A DNA stretch of 64,000 bases from contig NZ_JAZGJQ010000009.1 of NCBI RefSeq assembly GCF_036408855.1, positions 28,308 through 92,307 on the forward strand. The letters run 5' to 3'. Positions 43,512 to 53,113 of this stretch are shown here, in pieces. The notes under the pieces were generated by a model, which worked only from the letters and a program-made list of their open reading frames with translations, searched no databases and had not been told where the DNA came from. Each line of letters opens with the position of its first letter. The first letter of the stretch is position 1. This DNA comes from Olsenella_K absiana. GTDB lineage: Bacteria > Actinomycetota > Coriobacteriia > Coriobacteriales > Atopobiaceae. The position numbers and the translations under genes were made by a program.

Positions 43512-44574
43512 ACCGTCAGCGTGAGTCTTCACTTCCTTCTTGCGGTATTCCAATTCCGCTGGTTCCATCCATAAGAAGAGAGTCGCCCTGCATGCATTAT
43601 CGAGGTGAACGATGCTTAACGAACTTTCCGGCAATGACCTGTTCTGCAACTACTACAAGGAATGGATTTCCATATACAAGGAAAATGCAGTAAGGCAAGT
43701 GACGCTCAACAAGTACCATCTTGCACTTGCTTGGATAGAGAGACTAGCGCCAGACATGAAACTGTCGGAGCTCGATCGGGTCTCCTACCAGAGGATTCTC
43801 AACGGTTACGCGAAGGAGCACGAGCGGCAGACCACGATGGACTTCCATCACCTGCTAAAGGGGGCCGTGCTCGATGCGGTCGATGACGGGCTCGTGCCCA
43901 GAGACCCGACTAGGAAGGCAATCGTCAAGGGAAAGCCACCGCGCCCGAAGAAGAGCCGTTATCTTAACCAGTTCGAGCTCCATAGATTGCTCGCTAGCCT
44001 CGATTTGGGGCCAGAGATCAGCTGGGAGTGGTTCATCCTTCTGGTCGCAAAGACCGGTTTGCGATTTTCCGAGGCGCTCGCAATCACCCCGTCAGACTTC
44101 GACTTCACCAGGCAGACGCTGTCTGTAAGCAAAACTTGGGACTACAAGAACGGCGGGGGCTTCGTGCCGACAAAGAACCGGTCCTCTATCAGGAAGGTCC
44201 AGATTGACTGGCAGCTGATAGTTCAGTTCTCCGTCCTGGTAAAGGACCTTCCAGAAGAACGCCCCGTCTTCGTCAGAGAGAACGAGAAGATCTACAACTC
44301 GACGGCAAACAACACCCTCGCGAGGCTATGCAAGAAGTCTGGGGTGCCAGTAATCACGATACACGGGCTGCGCCACACGCACGCCTCCCTGCTCCTCTTC
44401 GCAGGGGTGTCAATAGCGAGCGTCGCGAAGAGGCTAGGCCATGCCAGCATGAACACCACAGAGAAGACCTATCTCCATATCATCCAGGAGCTGGAGAACA
44501 AGGATGTGGATCTGGTGATGCGCTCTCTCACCAGCCTTGTCTAACCGTCAGCGTAAGTCAAAAGGGCGACTCTC
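43512..44574. repeat. repeat pairs flanking the recombinase gene
   Basis: A 16-bp direct repeat with one mismatch, ACCGTCAGCGTRAGTC, at 43512-43527 and 44544-44559, and a 12-bp inverted repeat, GAGAGTCGCCCT at 43578-43589 and its complement at 44563-44574. The direct repeat shares CAGCGTAAG with the hsdS repeats. These are candidate recombination sites. Confidence 0.6.
43612..44544 (+). CDS. tyrosine recombinase (candidate hsdS invertase)
   Basis: 310 residues. SAM-like N-terminal domain (residues 10-105), catalytic domain with the Arg in KTGLRFSEAL (about 149), HGLRHTHASLLLFAG (about 250) and the final Tyr in NTTEKTYLHI (about 286). R, K, H, R, H and Y are all identifiable, so it should be active. 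It converges with a silent half-hsdS, shares repeat sequence with the hsdS cassettes, and no excisionase or phage genes are near; recombinases in this position in other type I loci invert hsdS segments. Name not assigned. Confidence 0.9.
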   Translation: MLNELSGNDLFCNYYKEWISIYKENAVRQVTLNKYHLALAWIERLAPDMKLSELDRVSYQRILNGYAKEHERQTTMDFHHLLKGAVLDAVDDGLVPRDPTRKAIVKGKPPRPKKSRYLNQFELHRLLASLDLGPEISWEWFILLVAKTGLRFSEALAITPSDFDFTRQTLSVSKTWDYKNGGGFVPTKNRSSIRKVQIDWQLIVQFSVLVKDLPEERPVFVRENEKIYNSTANNTLARLCKKSGVPVITIHGLRHTHASLLLFAGVSIASVAKRLGHASMNTTEKTYLHIIQELENKDVDLVMRSLTSLV

Positions 44575-45091
44575 GCTGATGAAGGGTGATGAGACTATCG
44601 AAACAAGAGAAGAGTGTGCCAATCTGGCGCTGTTCAGGAGTGGTTGGGTAGCTGAAATCCACTTCGGCGATGTCCTCGTTGTGGATGTGTACTACTGACT
44701 TCCCCTGGGCCTTCGTAGCTAGCTGGTAGTGCGGAGAACCACTCGTAATCTCTATGGCCAGAAAGGTCGAATCGATTGCCGGAGAAGGCGTGATTACGTT
44801 GAGGTCTCCACCCAACAGTATTCCTGAGCTGGCAATATGCGACGCTACGGCGATGTCCTCTGCGGTCTCCCCAGAGCCTGGTACGACCACCTCTCCGCCG
44901 TGGCTGTAGAGCGACCCATCCTTGGGCTCGGCAAACGTGTCAACGTCTTGAATCACCGATTCGTAATGCGTGTAGAGGCGACCGTAGAGCACGATTGGGG
45001 TACCTGACTCCCGGATGTCTGCCTTAGAGTAGCCGCGTCCTTTGTCAAAGGCGCAAAGCTCTCCCAGCTTACGCTGTTCCCGAGCCGCCAT
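44558..45091 (-). pseudogene. silent half-hsdS cassette (one target-recognition domain), left
   Basis: 177 residues from ATG 45091. Starts with REQRKLGELCAF, the conserved start of an HsdS target-recognition domain, and ends EQRQIGTLFSCFDSLITLHQR before the sequence changes to that flanking the recombinase. Only one TRD and no second conserved helix, so it is not a complete specificity subunit, although a half-subunit could be translated. Overlaps the 3' end of hsdR by 23 bases. In the same orientation as the active hsdS. Confidence 0.8.
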
Positions 45092-48000
45092 CCTGGATAT
45101 CAAAACCGCCCTGTATAACAAACTCACGCAGGAGCTTGTCCACCCTCATGTTCACTTTGAACGGCGGTATTGGCTTGCCTTCCTTCCCGACAAAGTAGTC
45201 CCGCGCCTTGCCGAGGTCAACGGTCTCCTTTAACGCGTCGAAGCGACCGTACTCGTTGATGTTGTCCTCGGTCACGTGACGCGCCATGAGATCACGCAGT
45301 TTCCCCTCGTCCACGCCGATTGCCGAAACCAGTGCATTTACTTGCGAGTCCTTACCTCTTTTCTGGAAGTCGTTGATGTAGTCCATGAGCGTCTTGCCAG
45401 GCACGACCTCCAACTCGCCACGCTGTGCCGCGTGGATGACGAGCTCGGCCGCTGTCTGCTGCTCTTGGGTGAGGCTCGCGAAGGAGCTGTGAAGAAGCTC
45501 GAGAGCGGCCTTGGCCTCCTCGCCCTCGTCAATCTTCTTGAGCCACTTGGCGAAGTTCTCGTTCATGTAGTCGGTGTCGATCCGCCCGGTGTCTATCTCC
45601 GTGAGGTAACCATCGATGTCGAACGGCACGTCATCCGACCCGTCGCCTGATTCCCGCTCGAAGAGCTCCTTGTAGCGCAGGGCGAGGACGAGGTACGCCT
45701 GCTGGTCGAGCGTCATCACGACCTCGGTTTCCTCTTCGCTATCGCGATGGAACTTGTAAGTAGATTTCCCCCAGGTGAACCCCTGCACCTTTGCGGCCTC
45801 GATGAGGTCGGAGAGCTGCTTGAACAGCTTGGCGAACCTCGCGCATGCCGCATCCGAATCGGGAAGCCTCTCGAAGTTCTTCACCCCATAGCCCTCGAAC
45901 ACGCCCCTGATATCCTCGAAGCACATGTTGATGTGCTCCAGGTTGCTCTCGAGCTTGTCCACGAACAGGCCGAACGGACGGTCCCCCGAGTAGAGCCGCA
46001 CGGCATCGTCCACGTTTTGCCGCATCGTGTGCGGCCTTCGGTAGTAGCGGATCACGCCGAAGGGCTTCTCATTGCCGGGGAAGACCCTGTTCGTGCGGCT
46101 GAACGCCTGGATGAGGCCCTCGTACTCGAGGACCTTGTCGAGGTAGAGCGTGTTTACCCACTTGGAGTCGAAGCCCGTCAGCATCTGGTTCACAACGATT
46201 AGAAGGTCGAGCTGCTCCTCGGGGTGGCGATCGATTCCCACATAGGGTTTCTTGTGCGCTAGACGTGCGGCAACGTCTCGTTTGAAGGCGGCATGCGTGG
46301 GGATGGCGTAGTCCTTGCCGGGGAAAAGCTTCGAGTAGCCCTCGAGGATCTCGACGAGACCGTCCTCCTTGAAGAGCGTCCCCGTCGGGTTGTCCGGGTT
46401 GTCATTGCCGATGTTGGGGTCGAAGAGCGCCGTCACCTTGAGCTGGGGCGCTCCGTCGCGAAACATCCGGTAGTAGGTGATGGCCTCGGGGATGCTAGAT
46501 GTGGCAAGGATCGCATGGAACTTCCCGCCGTGCGAGAGGGTCGTCCATCCGTCCATGACGTCCTCGAAGACCATCCTGAAGTGGTCGCAGGGCGTCCCGC
46601 CGGTGCAGCCGTCGCCGTCCATGCCCCGGTACTGGCTCTCTGGCAGATAATCCTCTATACCCTTCTCCCAGCTGCCATCTGCGGTCCGGCGGCCCGCCAT
46701 GGGCACCTGGGAGGGGTCCATGTACCTGAGGTATGTCTTGCGCTTCTTCTGGTCCGCAAGGGCGTCGGGCTCGCTGTCGGCCCGGGCTTTCTCGAGGGCC
46801 ACCTCGCGCCTAACGTCACGGTCCCTGTACGTGCAGACCATGCATGGATCGAAGGCCAGCACGTTGTGGTCGCGTATTCCGTCAGCGATGCTGTAGCGGT
46901 GCAGTTCGTCGCCGAACACGTCGGTGGTGGTGTTCTGCTTCTTCTGGTTTTCGTCCTGGATGGGCGTGCCGGTAAAACCGAACAGCATCGCCGTTGAGAA
47001 GGTCCTCCTGATGGTCTGCATCATGTCGCCGAAGGTTGAGCGATGGCACTCGTCCACGATGAATACGATGCGTTTCTTGCGTATACGGTCGAGGTCGCGC
47101 TCAGTGAGTCCGCCGTCGTGCTCGTGGATGTTACTCATTTTCTGTATGGACGTCACTATGAGCGTGTCGGCGGGGTCATCGCTCTTGAGCTTCGCCCTGA
47201 GCACGTCGGTGTCCTCGGTCGCCTGCACACTCATTGAGTCGTCGGCGAAGTTGCGGTACTCGTCGAGCGACTGGGTGCCCAGCTCTATCCTATCCACGAG
47301 GAATACCACCTTGTCCGCATCATGCGAGTCGGCGATGAGCTGGGCGCTCTTGAAGCTCGTCATCGTCTTGCCCGATCCGGTGGTGTGCCACACGTAGCCT
47401 CCTCTCGCACTTTCCTTGTCCCACCTCGACTTCCTCACCCTGTCGGAGATTGCCGAGGCAGCGTAGTACTGGTAGCTGCGCATGACCTTGAGCGTCGCAT
47501 CCTTGTCATCGGCCACCGAGTAGAAGCCTATGAGCTGGTGGGCCATGGGGATGGAGAGCAGGTACCTCACCACCTCGTTCCAGTCGTTTATGGGCTCGTT
47601 GTTGAAGTCGGCCCAGTGGAAGCGGAAGAGCGAGAAGTCACCCGTGGCACCTGGGTTGGCGAAGTAGACCGTCTCGGCGGGTTCCATGGCAACGAATATC
47701 TGAACGAGAGAGAATAGCCCCGAGAAGACGCCCTCGTGCGCATACTTCTGTATCTGGTTGCATGCCTGAGACACGGGGACGCCGCTGCGCTTGAGCTCGA
47801 TGTGGATCAGCGGCATTCCGTTGATGAGCAGCGTCACGTCGCCGCGACGATCGTTGAGCCGGGCCGATGTCGCCTTGAAGCGCGGCTGCTCGGCTATCTG
47901 GTACATGCTTCTGCCTGCTGCGATGTCGAGCCTGTCGTAGATGTAAAGGCTCACTTCCTTGCCGAAGTGAGCGGCGTCATCAGGGTTGTCACGTTTGATG

Positions 48001-48272
48001 GAAACGGTCCTCCCGTTGATGAATCCATTGAGCCTCATTGGGGTTCGCAGCGCGGCGATCTGCTCGAGAATCTGCTGCATCTCGCCCTGAGTGAGCGGGC
48101 AACCGTTGAGTCTGTCGATGCCCGGATTGTTCTTATAGAGAATATGAGCCCAGTTGTCGAGTAGGTCCTGCTCATCGGGCTGATGGAGAACGCCACCCGT
48201 CCATCCGAAGTCCTTAAGACGGTTTACGAGGGCAGTTTCGAACTCTGCTTCGTTCTTGAATGTGTCTGCCAT
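45069..48272 (-). CDS. hsdR: type I restriction enzyme R subunit (HsdR)
   Basis: 1067 residues. PD-(D/E)xK nuclease region in RRGDVTLLINGMPLIHIELKRSG (residues 140-165), Walker A TTGSGKTMTS (near 297), DECH box (near 405), and helicase motifs through NQMLTGFDSKW and QAFSRTNR. It translocates and cuts unmodified DNA when bound by HsdM/HsdS. Located 15 bases after hsdS in the same operon. C-terminus ends at the boundary with the left silent cassette. Confidence 0.95.
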   Translation of the reverse strand: MADTFKNEAEFETALVNRLKDFGWTGGVLHQPDEQDLLDNWAHILYKNNPGIDRLNGCPLTQGEMQQILEQIAALRTPMRLNGFINGRTVSIKRDNPDDAAHFGKEVSLYIYDRLDIAAGRSMYQIAEQPRFKATSARLNDRRGDVTLLINGMPLIHIELKRSGVPVSQACNQIQKYAHEGVFSGLFSLVQIFVAMEPAETVYFANPGATGDFSLFRFHWADFNNEPINDWNEVVRYLLSIPMAHQLIGFYSVADDKDATLKVMRSYQYYAASAISDRVRKSRWDKESARGGYVWHTTGSGKTMTSFKSAQLIADSHDADKVVFLVDRIELGTQSLDEYRNFADDSMSVQATEDTDVLRAKLKSDDPADTLIVTSIQKMSNIHEHDGGLTERDLDRIRKKRIVFIVDECHRSTFGDMMQTIRRTFSTAMLFGFTGTPIQDENQKKQNTTTDVFGDELHRYSIADGIRDHNVLAFDPCMVCTYRDRDVRREVALEKARADSEPDALADQKKRKTYLRYMDPSQVPMAGRRTADGSWEKGIEDYLPESQYRGMDGDGCTGGTPCDHFRMVFEDVMDGWTTLSHGGKFHAILATSSIPEAITYYRMFRDGAPQLKVTALFDPNIGNDNPDNPTGTLFKEDGLVEILEGYSKLFPGKDYAIPTHAAFKRDVAARLAHKKPYVGIDRHPEEQLDLLIVVNQMLTGFDSKWVNTLYLDKVLEYEGLIQAFSRTNRVFPGNEKPFGVIRYYRRPHTMRQNVDDAVRLYSGDRPFGLFVDKLESNLEHINMCFEDIRGVFEGYGVKNFERLPDSDAACARFAKLFKQLSDLIEAAKVQGFTWGKSTYKFHRDSEEETEVVMTLDQQAYLVLALRYKELFERESGDGSDDVPFDIDGYLTEIDTGRIDTDYMNENFAKWLKKIDEGEEAKAALELLHSSFASLTQEQQTAAELVIHAAQRGELEVVPGKTLMDYINDFQKRGKDSQVNALVSAIGVDEGKLRDLMARHVTEDNINEYGRFDALKETVDLGKARDYFVGKEGKPIPPFKVNMRVDKLLREFVIQGGFDIQDGGSGTA

Positions 48273-48287
48273 ACGTGGCTTATCCTC

Positions 48288-49433
48288 CTACACGAACATC
48301 TTGTCGAGGAGCGACTTCTTCAGTGTCGCGAGCTGGTCGTGCTTACGCTGATGAAGGGTGATGAGGCTGTCGAGGCGGGCGAAGAGGGAACCGATTGCAC
48401 GCTGTTCAGACTTGTCTGGCACAAAGGTTTCGATTGCCTTGAGCACTCCAACGGCAAGTCCCGGCTGCGCGGATTGACCGGAGTATTGACCAAGATTCAT
48501 GCGTCCAAGAAGGTAAAGCATGAAGCCAGTGTCATTGCTTTCGTTGGCGCTTACAGCTACGGCATGTTCAGTGAAATAGGCCTTGCCATCTGCGGAATTG
48601 ACGTTTCCACAAAGTGCTCCCTGTCTGCCTATGAGTGCATACAAGCCATCATGGTTGTAATGATCCGTGTAGCCCCGCAGACCATTTCCGCCATAGACGG
48701 GATATGGGCCGCTGTCTGCGATATCGCTTGCCGGGATGAAGTCCCCACTTTGAAACTCAGAAGCTAGCTCCCCCAACTTACGCTGTTCCCAAGGTTCAGT
48801 AAATCCGGCGAAGCGGAGTTCGGGAACATCGGAGCCGGGCTTCGGGAACATCTTATCGAGGAGCGACTTCTTCAACGTCGCTAGCTGGTCGTGCTTACGC
48901 TGATGAAGGGTGATGAGGCTGTCGAGGGAATCGAGCGTCAATCCAATGAGCTTCTGTTCCTCGAAAGACGGATATGCTTGCAAGGTATCCATAAACTCAT
49001 CAACATTGATGCTGCGACCGTCGCGTATGCCATACGTAACCGTACCAAGGTCATGAATGAACCTTGGCGACATAAACCAGTGTTTCCAGAACCTATCCGA
49101 CTGAAAAGATAAGCATCTAGCTGCGAAAACTGTATAAGCAGGAGATGTGATGCCCTCAATAGGAGAGTGCGCAAATCCACCCTGAAACGACCTTAAGTGC
49201 ACCACGAAGCTGCCGGGGATTACCCTCTTGTACCCCACCTCATTGCTTGCGTCGTGACCTACGTAGCGGCCTGAATCGTCACGCCTGATCATGCCCAAAT
49301 CTTGGGTTGCGGATAGGACAGGGAGCTTAGGATGGCCCCTGTCATCCATGATCTCAAATATATCTCTAGCCTTACGCTGTTCCCAAGGTTCAGTGAATCC
49401 GGCGAAGCGAATAGCCGGGACATTGCCGCTCAT
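48288..49433 (-). CDS. hsdS: type I restriction specificity subunit (HsdS), active copy
   Basis: 381 residues, two target-recognition domains. Each half begins RFAGFTEPWEQRK and ends with DSLITLHQRKHDQLATLKK and LLDKMF, the conserved helices that touch HsdM. TRD1 covers about residues 20-165, TRD2 about 215-350. The repeated halves are nearly identical at DNA level at their ends (48342/48894 and 48777/49371), which makes domain exchange easy. Starts inside the end of hsdM (ATGA). The only full-length hsdS in the window. Confidence 0.95.
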   Translation of the reverse strand: MSGNVPAIRFAGFTEPWEQRKARDIFEIMDDRGHPKLPVLSATQDLGMIRRDDSGRYVGHDASNEVGYKRVIPGSFVVHLRSFQGGFAHSPIEGITSPAYTVFAARCLSFQSDRFWKHWFMSPRFIHDLGTVTYGIRDGRSINVDEFMDTLQAYPSFEEQKLIGLTLDSLDSLITLHQRKHDQLATLKKSLLDKMFPKPGSDVPELRFAGFTEPWEQRKLGELASEFQSGDFIPASDIADSGPYPVYGGNGLRGYTDHYNHDGLYALIGRQGALCGNVNSADGKAYFTEHAVAVSANESNDTGFMLYLLGRMNLGQYSGQSAQPGLAVGVLKAIETFVPDKSEQRAIGSLFARLDSLITLHQRKHDQLATLKKSLLDKMFV

Positions 49434-52003
49434 CGAGCCTCGCCCCCCAGAAGCTCCATGAGCTCGTGAATGCCAGCCATGTCACTATCGTTACCCGTAA
49501 GCTGTCCAAGCATCTGCGAAAGATTGCTCTCCTCCGTGCGAATTTGCTCGTCCACCTCGGCGAACGTTGTCTCGTACTTATGGGAGAGGTCCTTGACTCT
49601 GTCAATAAGGCTGTCAATTTCTGCGCGAGAGAGGGCAGCGATTCCGTCCTCGATTGGACGGTTCCACTTGGCGTCCAAGAGTTCGCGCGCCTGTTGGTCA
49701 GAAAGTGCCTCGATAGAGCTCTTTGTACTTGCCTCGAGCTTTGCGGAGAGACTCTTCTCTTCCTTCTTCGTCGCCTTCTGCTCATCGAGCAGGGCCCGGG
49801 CTTTCTCGACCTGGTCAGCAAGCTCGTCTTGGTCGCCATCGGAGCGCAGGTCCTTAACCGCCTTCCTCAGCTTGGAGGCCACAAAGGCGTCGCCCGCGTC
49901 GTTAAGCGCCTCGCCAAGGGCGGCCTTGTCGTCCTCCGAGAGGCCTTCGATGATCTCGGAGAGCTCCCCGTCGATGGCCGTCATGCGGTCGCTGATGGAA
50001 TTGAGGGCAAGCAGGCCGTCGGCCAGCAGCTCATGCTGGACGAGGTCGAATGGCAGCACATGACCGCGCCAACCATCCTGCACCTCCACTTCCTTGTCCT
50101 TCTTTTTCTTCGTCACCATGTTGGGGTCAACCTTCCTGACGGCGTCGAAGCCCTCGGTCTGGATGACCTCGAGGTCGGCTTCGATACCCCTCCAGGAGTC
50201 ATCGAGGACCTGGTAGGCATCGTAGGGGTCCACCAGCTTCTCGCCCCCGAGCCTGTCGAAGACCTCCCGGGCGAGCCTGTCCTCCTCGGTCGGCAGGTTG
50301 ATGAGCGAGGATTCGTCAACGAGCTCGTCGTAGAGCCACTGCCCAAAGTCGGAGAAGCGCGAGTCATAGGAGTCCAAGTAATCGCGAACGGCGTGACTGT
50401 CCCTCACGGTCTCACCTACGTCTTCCGGCCTGAGGCGCACGGTTGCACCGCCGGCCGACTCGAAGAGCTCGTCGCGTAGGCCAGGCAGCGCGTCCCAGTA
50501 GTGCCTGAGCGCGTCGACTTCGGCGACGGGAATCCCGCCGAACATCGTCGCGTAGATGTCCCAGGTCTCTGGAGCCTCAGACGAATCGACGTAGCGCGGA
50601 ATGTTGAGGTTGTAGCCGTTGTTGCGGATCTCCTGCTTTGGGACCACGCGGCAGAAGCGCTCGACGTCCTTCCGGCTTTGGTATGCATCAACGATGCGGC
50701 GAATATCGCAGGCGCGGAGCCTGTTGTTCTTGCCGTCCTTCACGAAGCCCTTCGAGGCATCGATTATCAGCACGTCGTCGCTTTGCCGGCGCTTCTTGAG
50801 CACCATCACTATCGTGGGGATCCCGGTGCCGAAGAAGATGTTGGCGGGTAGGCCGATGACAGCGTCGATGTTCTCGTTCTCCACGAGAGCGGTGCGGATC
50901 TTCTCCTCCTCGCCGCCACGGAACAGCACACCATGCGGCAGGACGATGCACATCACACCGTCTGGCTTCAGGTGGTAGAGGTCATGCAGCAGGAAGGCGT
51001 AGTCGGCCTTGCTCTTGGGGGCAACGCCGTAGCCGTCGAAGCGCCTGTCGGAGTCCTTGCCCTCGGGGTCCCAGCGCTGAGAGTACGGCGGGTTCGAGAC
51101 AACCGCGTCCACGAAGAGCGGCTCGTAGGACTCGGGGTGTCCCTCCTCGAACCACGGCCAGTCGTCCTCGAGCGTGTCGCCGCAGCGACACGCGATGTTG
51201 TCCGGCGCGATGCCGCGCATCACGAGGTTCATGCGCGTGAGGTTGTAGGTATTCTCCTTTAGCTCCTGCGCGTAGTACTTGATGGACCCGCGGTAGCCCT
51301 GCTGGCGGGCGACCGCCTCGCCGATGGTTATGAGCAGCGAGCCCGACCCCGAGGTCGGGTCGTAGACGGTAACCTCGCCGCGGCCCGCCAGGTTCTGTGC
51401 CACAATTTGGGCGATGAGAATGGAGACCTCGTGCGGGGTGTAGAACTCGCCCGCCTTCTTGCCGGCGTTGGCGGCGAAGTTGCTGATCAGGTACTCGTAG
51501 ATGTAGCCGAGCACGTCGTAGCCCTGCTTGCCGTCCATCGGGATGTCGCGGATGAGCTGCAGGAGCGCGCTGATGGCTTTGGTCTGCGCCCCGGAGGTGT
51601 CTCCCAGCTTCGAGAGGCCGGTCTCGAGGGTGTCGAAGATCTTGTCGAACACGTTCTTGTGGGACGGCTTTATGAGGCGGGAGAAGGCGGAAAGGGCATC
51701 TCGGACGTCCGAGACGCCGAAGTCCGAGCCCTTGGCGAGCCACGTCGAGTAAAGGTCATCGTATGAGATGAAGTAGCCCAGGTTGTTCTGCACGTAGGAG
51801 AGGGTCTCGGGGTCGTCCTCCCTGACCGTCTCCATGCTCTCCCTGTCAAAGCCGTTCTTGAGCAGGAAGTGCTCCTCACGGTCAGAGAGGAATTTGTAGA
51901 AGATGAAGCCGAGGATGTAGTCCTTGTACTCGCTAGCCTCGATCTTAGAGCGCATCTCGTTGGCCGACGCCCAGATTCGAGCGGCTAGCTGCTGCTTGTT
52001 CAT
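49430..52003 (-). CDS. hsdM: type I restriction modification methyltransferase (HsdM), long form
   Basis: 857 residues, longer than the classical HsdM (about 500-550). N-terminal helical bundle, SAM-binding motif DPTSGSGSLL (near 215), catalytic SNPPYSQRW (near 306), so N6-adenine methylation. The extra C-terminal part (about 560-857) is charged, probably coiled coil (ALLDEQKATKKEEKSLSAKL, KYETTFAEVDEQIRTEESNL). ATG 52003 overlaps the GIY-YIG stop (ATGA). Extended HsdM forms like this occur in other type I systems. Confidence 0.94.
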   Translation of the reverse strand: MNKQQLAARIWASANEMRSKIEASEYKDYILGFIFYKFLSDREEHFLLKNGFDRESMETVREDDPETLSYVQNNLGYFISYDDLYSTWLAKGSDFGVSDVRDALSAFSRLIKPSHKNVFDKIFDTLETGLSKLGDTSGAQTKAISALLQLIRDIPMDGKQGYDVLGYIYEYLISNFAANAGKKAGEFYTPHEVSILIAQIVAQNLAGRGEVTVYDPTSGSGSLLITIGEAVARQQGYRGSIKYYAQELKENTYNLTRMNLVMRGIAPDNIACRCGDTLEDDWPWFEEGHPESYEPLFVDAVVSNPPYSQRWDPEGKDSDRRFDGYGVAPKSKADYAFLLHDLYHLKPDGVMCIVLPHGVLFRGGEEEKIRTALVENENIDAVIGLPANIFFGTGIPTIVMVLKKRRQSDDVLIIDASKGFVKDGKNNRLRACDIRRIVDAYQSRKDVERFCRVVPKQEIRNNGYNLNIPRYVDSSEAPETWDIYATMFGGIPVAEVDALRHYWDALPGLRDELFESAGGATVRLRPEDVGETVRDSHAVRDYLDSYDSRFSDFGQWLYDELVDESSLINLPTEEDRLAREVFDRLGGEKLVDPYDAYQVLDDSWRGIEADLEVIQTEGFDAVRKVDPNMVTKKKKDKEVEVQDGWRGHVLPFDLVQHELLADGLLALNSISDRMTAIDGELSEIIEGLSEDDKAALGEALNDAGDAFVASKLRKAVKDLRSDGDQDELADQVEKARALLDEQKATKKEEKSLSAKLEASTKSSIEALSDQQARELLDAKWNRPIEDGIAALSRAEIDSLIDRVKDLSHKYETTFAEVDEQIRTEESNLSQMLGQLTGNDSDMAGIHELMELLGGEAR

Positions 52004-52842
52004 CGGGTCTCTTTCCCCTTCCCCCTGTAGACGGCATCTAGAGTCTCGTCCGCCTCGTTTACCCATTCGGTCCAGCCGTTCTGGCTTCCCCCTAGAACGA
52101 ACACCGCAGCCGAGCTCGGGCTGCCGAATGCCAAGTCGTCCCGCAGGACGGACACCCCAGACCCTTCCCCGAAGAGCTCCCGCCTCGCGTCCGCGGCGCC
52201 AACGTTCTTGAGGACAGGCCGGGAGAGGTCGACCTGCGAGCCCGCGAGGACCGAGAACCTCCCTGTGCGCTCGTCGTAACGCCCTTTCGCGACGATGCCG
52301 TTCCTCCTGGTGTGGAAGACCGTATGGCTGCCTGTGATCGCGGCGTCCGTGCGGTCGAGCCCAAAGCCAAGAACGGCCATCCGGAAGAGGATGCTCTTGT
52401 GCAGGCGCATTACCGTCTGCTCCTTGTACGGGCTCACGTAGGGCTGCGGGGTCTCGAGGTTGTCGGTCTCGTACGAGCCGTGCGAACGGACGTAGCCGAT
52501 CGCGTCAGCCTCGAGCGCGTCCAGAACGTCCCTGTCCATGTTCGACTCGTCGTCCAGGAACATGACGGCCTTGTTCCAAAACTCCTTCCTGGACTTGTGG
52601 GCGTCAAGCCGAGACAGGCCCTGGGTGGTCTGCCCCGCGTACACGCGGCCGATGACACCGTGGTCCTCGTCCAGGAGGTAGTAGACGCCCCTCTTCGGGA
52701 TGTCTGGCAGCCTCTTCGCCTCGGAGAGCAGCTCGCGGGGGACGACCACGGTCGTGAGCGACTCTCCCTCGACGTGACAGATCCTGATTCCGTCCGGCTT
52801 GCTGCCTATGAGCCGGACGGTCATCGTGGTGAGCTCGATCAT
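52000..52842 (-). CDS. GIY-YIG nuclease-like protein with DUF4357
   Basis: 280 residues from ATG 52842. KRGVYYLLDEDHG...RVYAGQTTQGLSRLDAH is a GIY-YIG core (GVYYL and VYAGQ, then Arg), followed by a C-terminal DUF4357-type domain (TVFHTRRNGIVAKGRYDERTGRFSVLAGSQVD). It sits between the RHH gene and hsdM with 4-base overlaps on both sides, so it is part of the operon. Such proteins often accompany restriction systems; the role (extra nuclease or regulation) is not established. Confidence 0.85.
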   Translation of the reverse strand: MIELTTMTVRLIGSKPDGIRICHVEGESLTTVVVPRELLSEAKRLPDIPKRGVYYLLDEDHGVIGRVYAGQTTQGLSRLDAHKSRKEFWNKAVMFLDDESNMDRDVLDALEADAIGYVRSHGSYETDNLETPQPYVSPYKEQTVMRLHKSILFRMAVLGFGLDRTDAAITGSHTVFHTRRNGIVAKGRYDERTGRFSVLAGSQVDLSRPVLKNVGAADARRELFGEGSGVSVLRDDLAFGSPSSAAVFVLGGSQNGWTEWVNEADETLDAVYRGKGKETR

Positions 52843-53048
52843 TTGCGGTCGGCCCCTGACAGGCGGTCGATGAGACACATCTTGACATAGGAAGCTAGGC
52901 TCATCCCGGATAGGCTCGCCGCCTCCTTGGCGGAGTCCCGCAGGCTGCGGGGCATCCTGAGCGTCACCGAGACGCTCTCCGAGTTCGTGAGGAAACCTTG
53001 AATCTCAGTAGGTGTGGCACCGGAATCAACGAGTTCCGAGTACTTCAT
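52839..53048 (-). CDS. ribbon-helix-helix protein, first gene of hsd operon
   Basis: 69 residues from ATG 53048 (GGAGGG upstream). Central SVSVTLRMPRSLRDSAKEAASLSGMSL looks like an RHH DNA-binding fold (CopG/Arc type). Likely autoregulator of the operon. A truncated sister (SLTAYVKMCLIESLSKGS versus SLASYVKMCLIDRLSGAD) is at 55273-55395 in front of a second restriction-type operon. Confidence 0.7.
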   Translation of the reverse strand: MKYSELVDSGATPTEIQGFLTNSESVSVTLRMPRSLRDSAKEAASLSGMSLASYVKMCLIDRLSGADRK

Positions 53049-53113
53049 GAGCACCCTCCGTAGAAAGCAAGATGCATTACATTTGACGTTATTCTAGCCT
53101 CTGTGCCAACACT

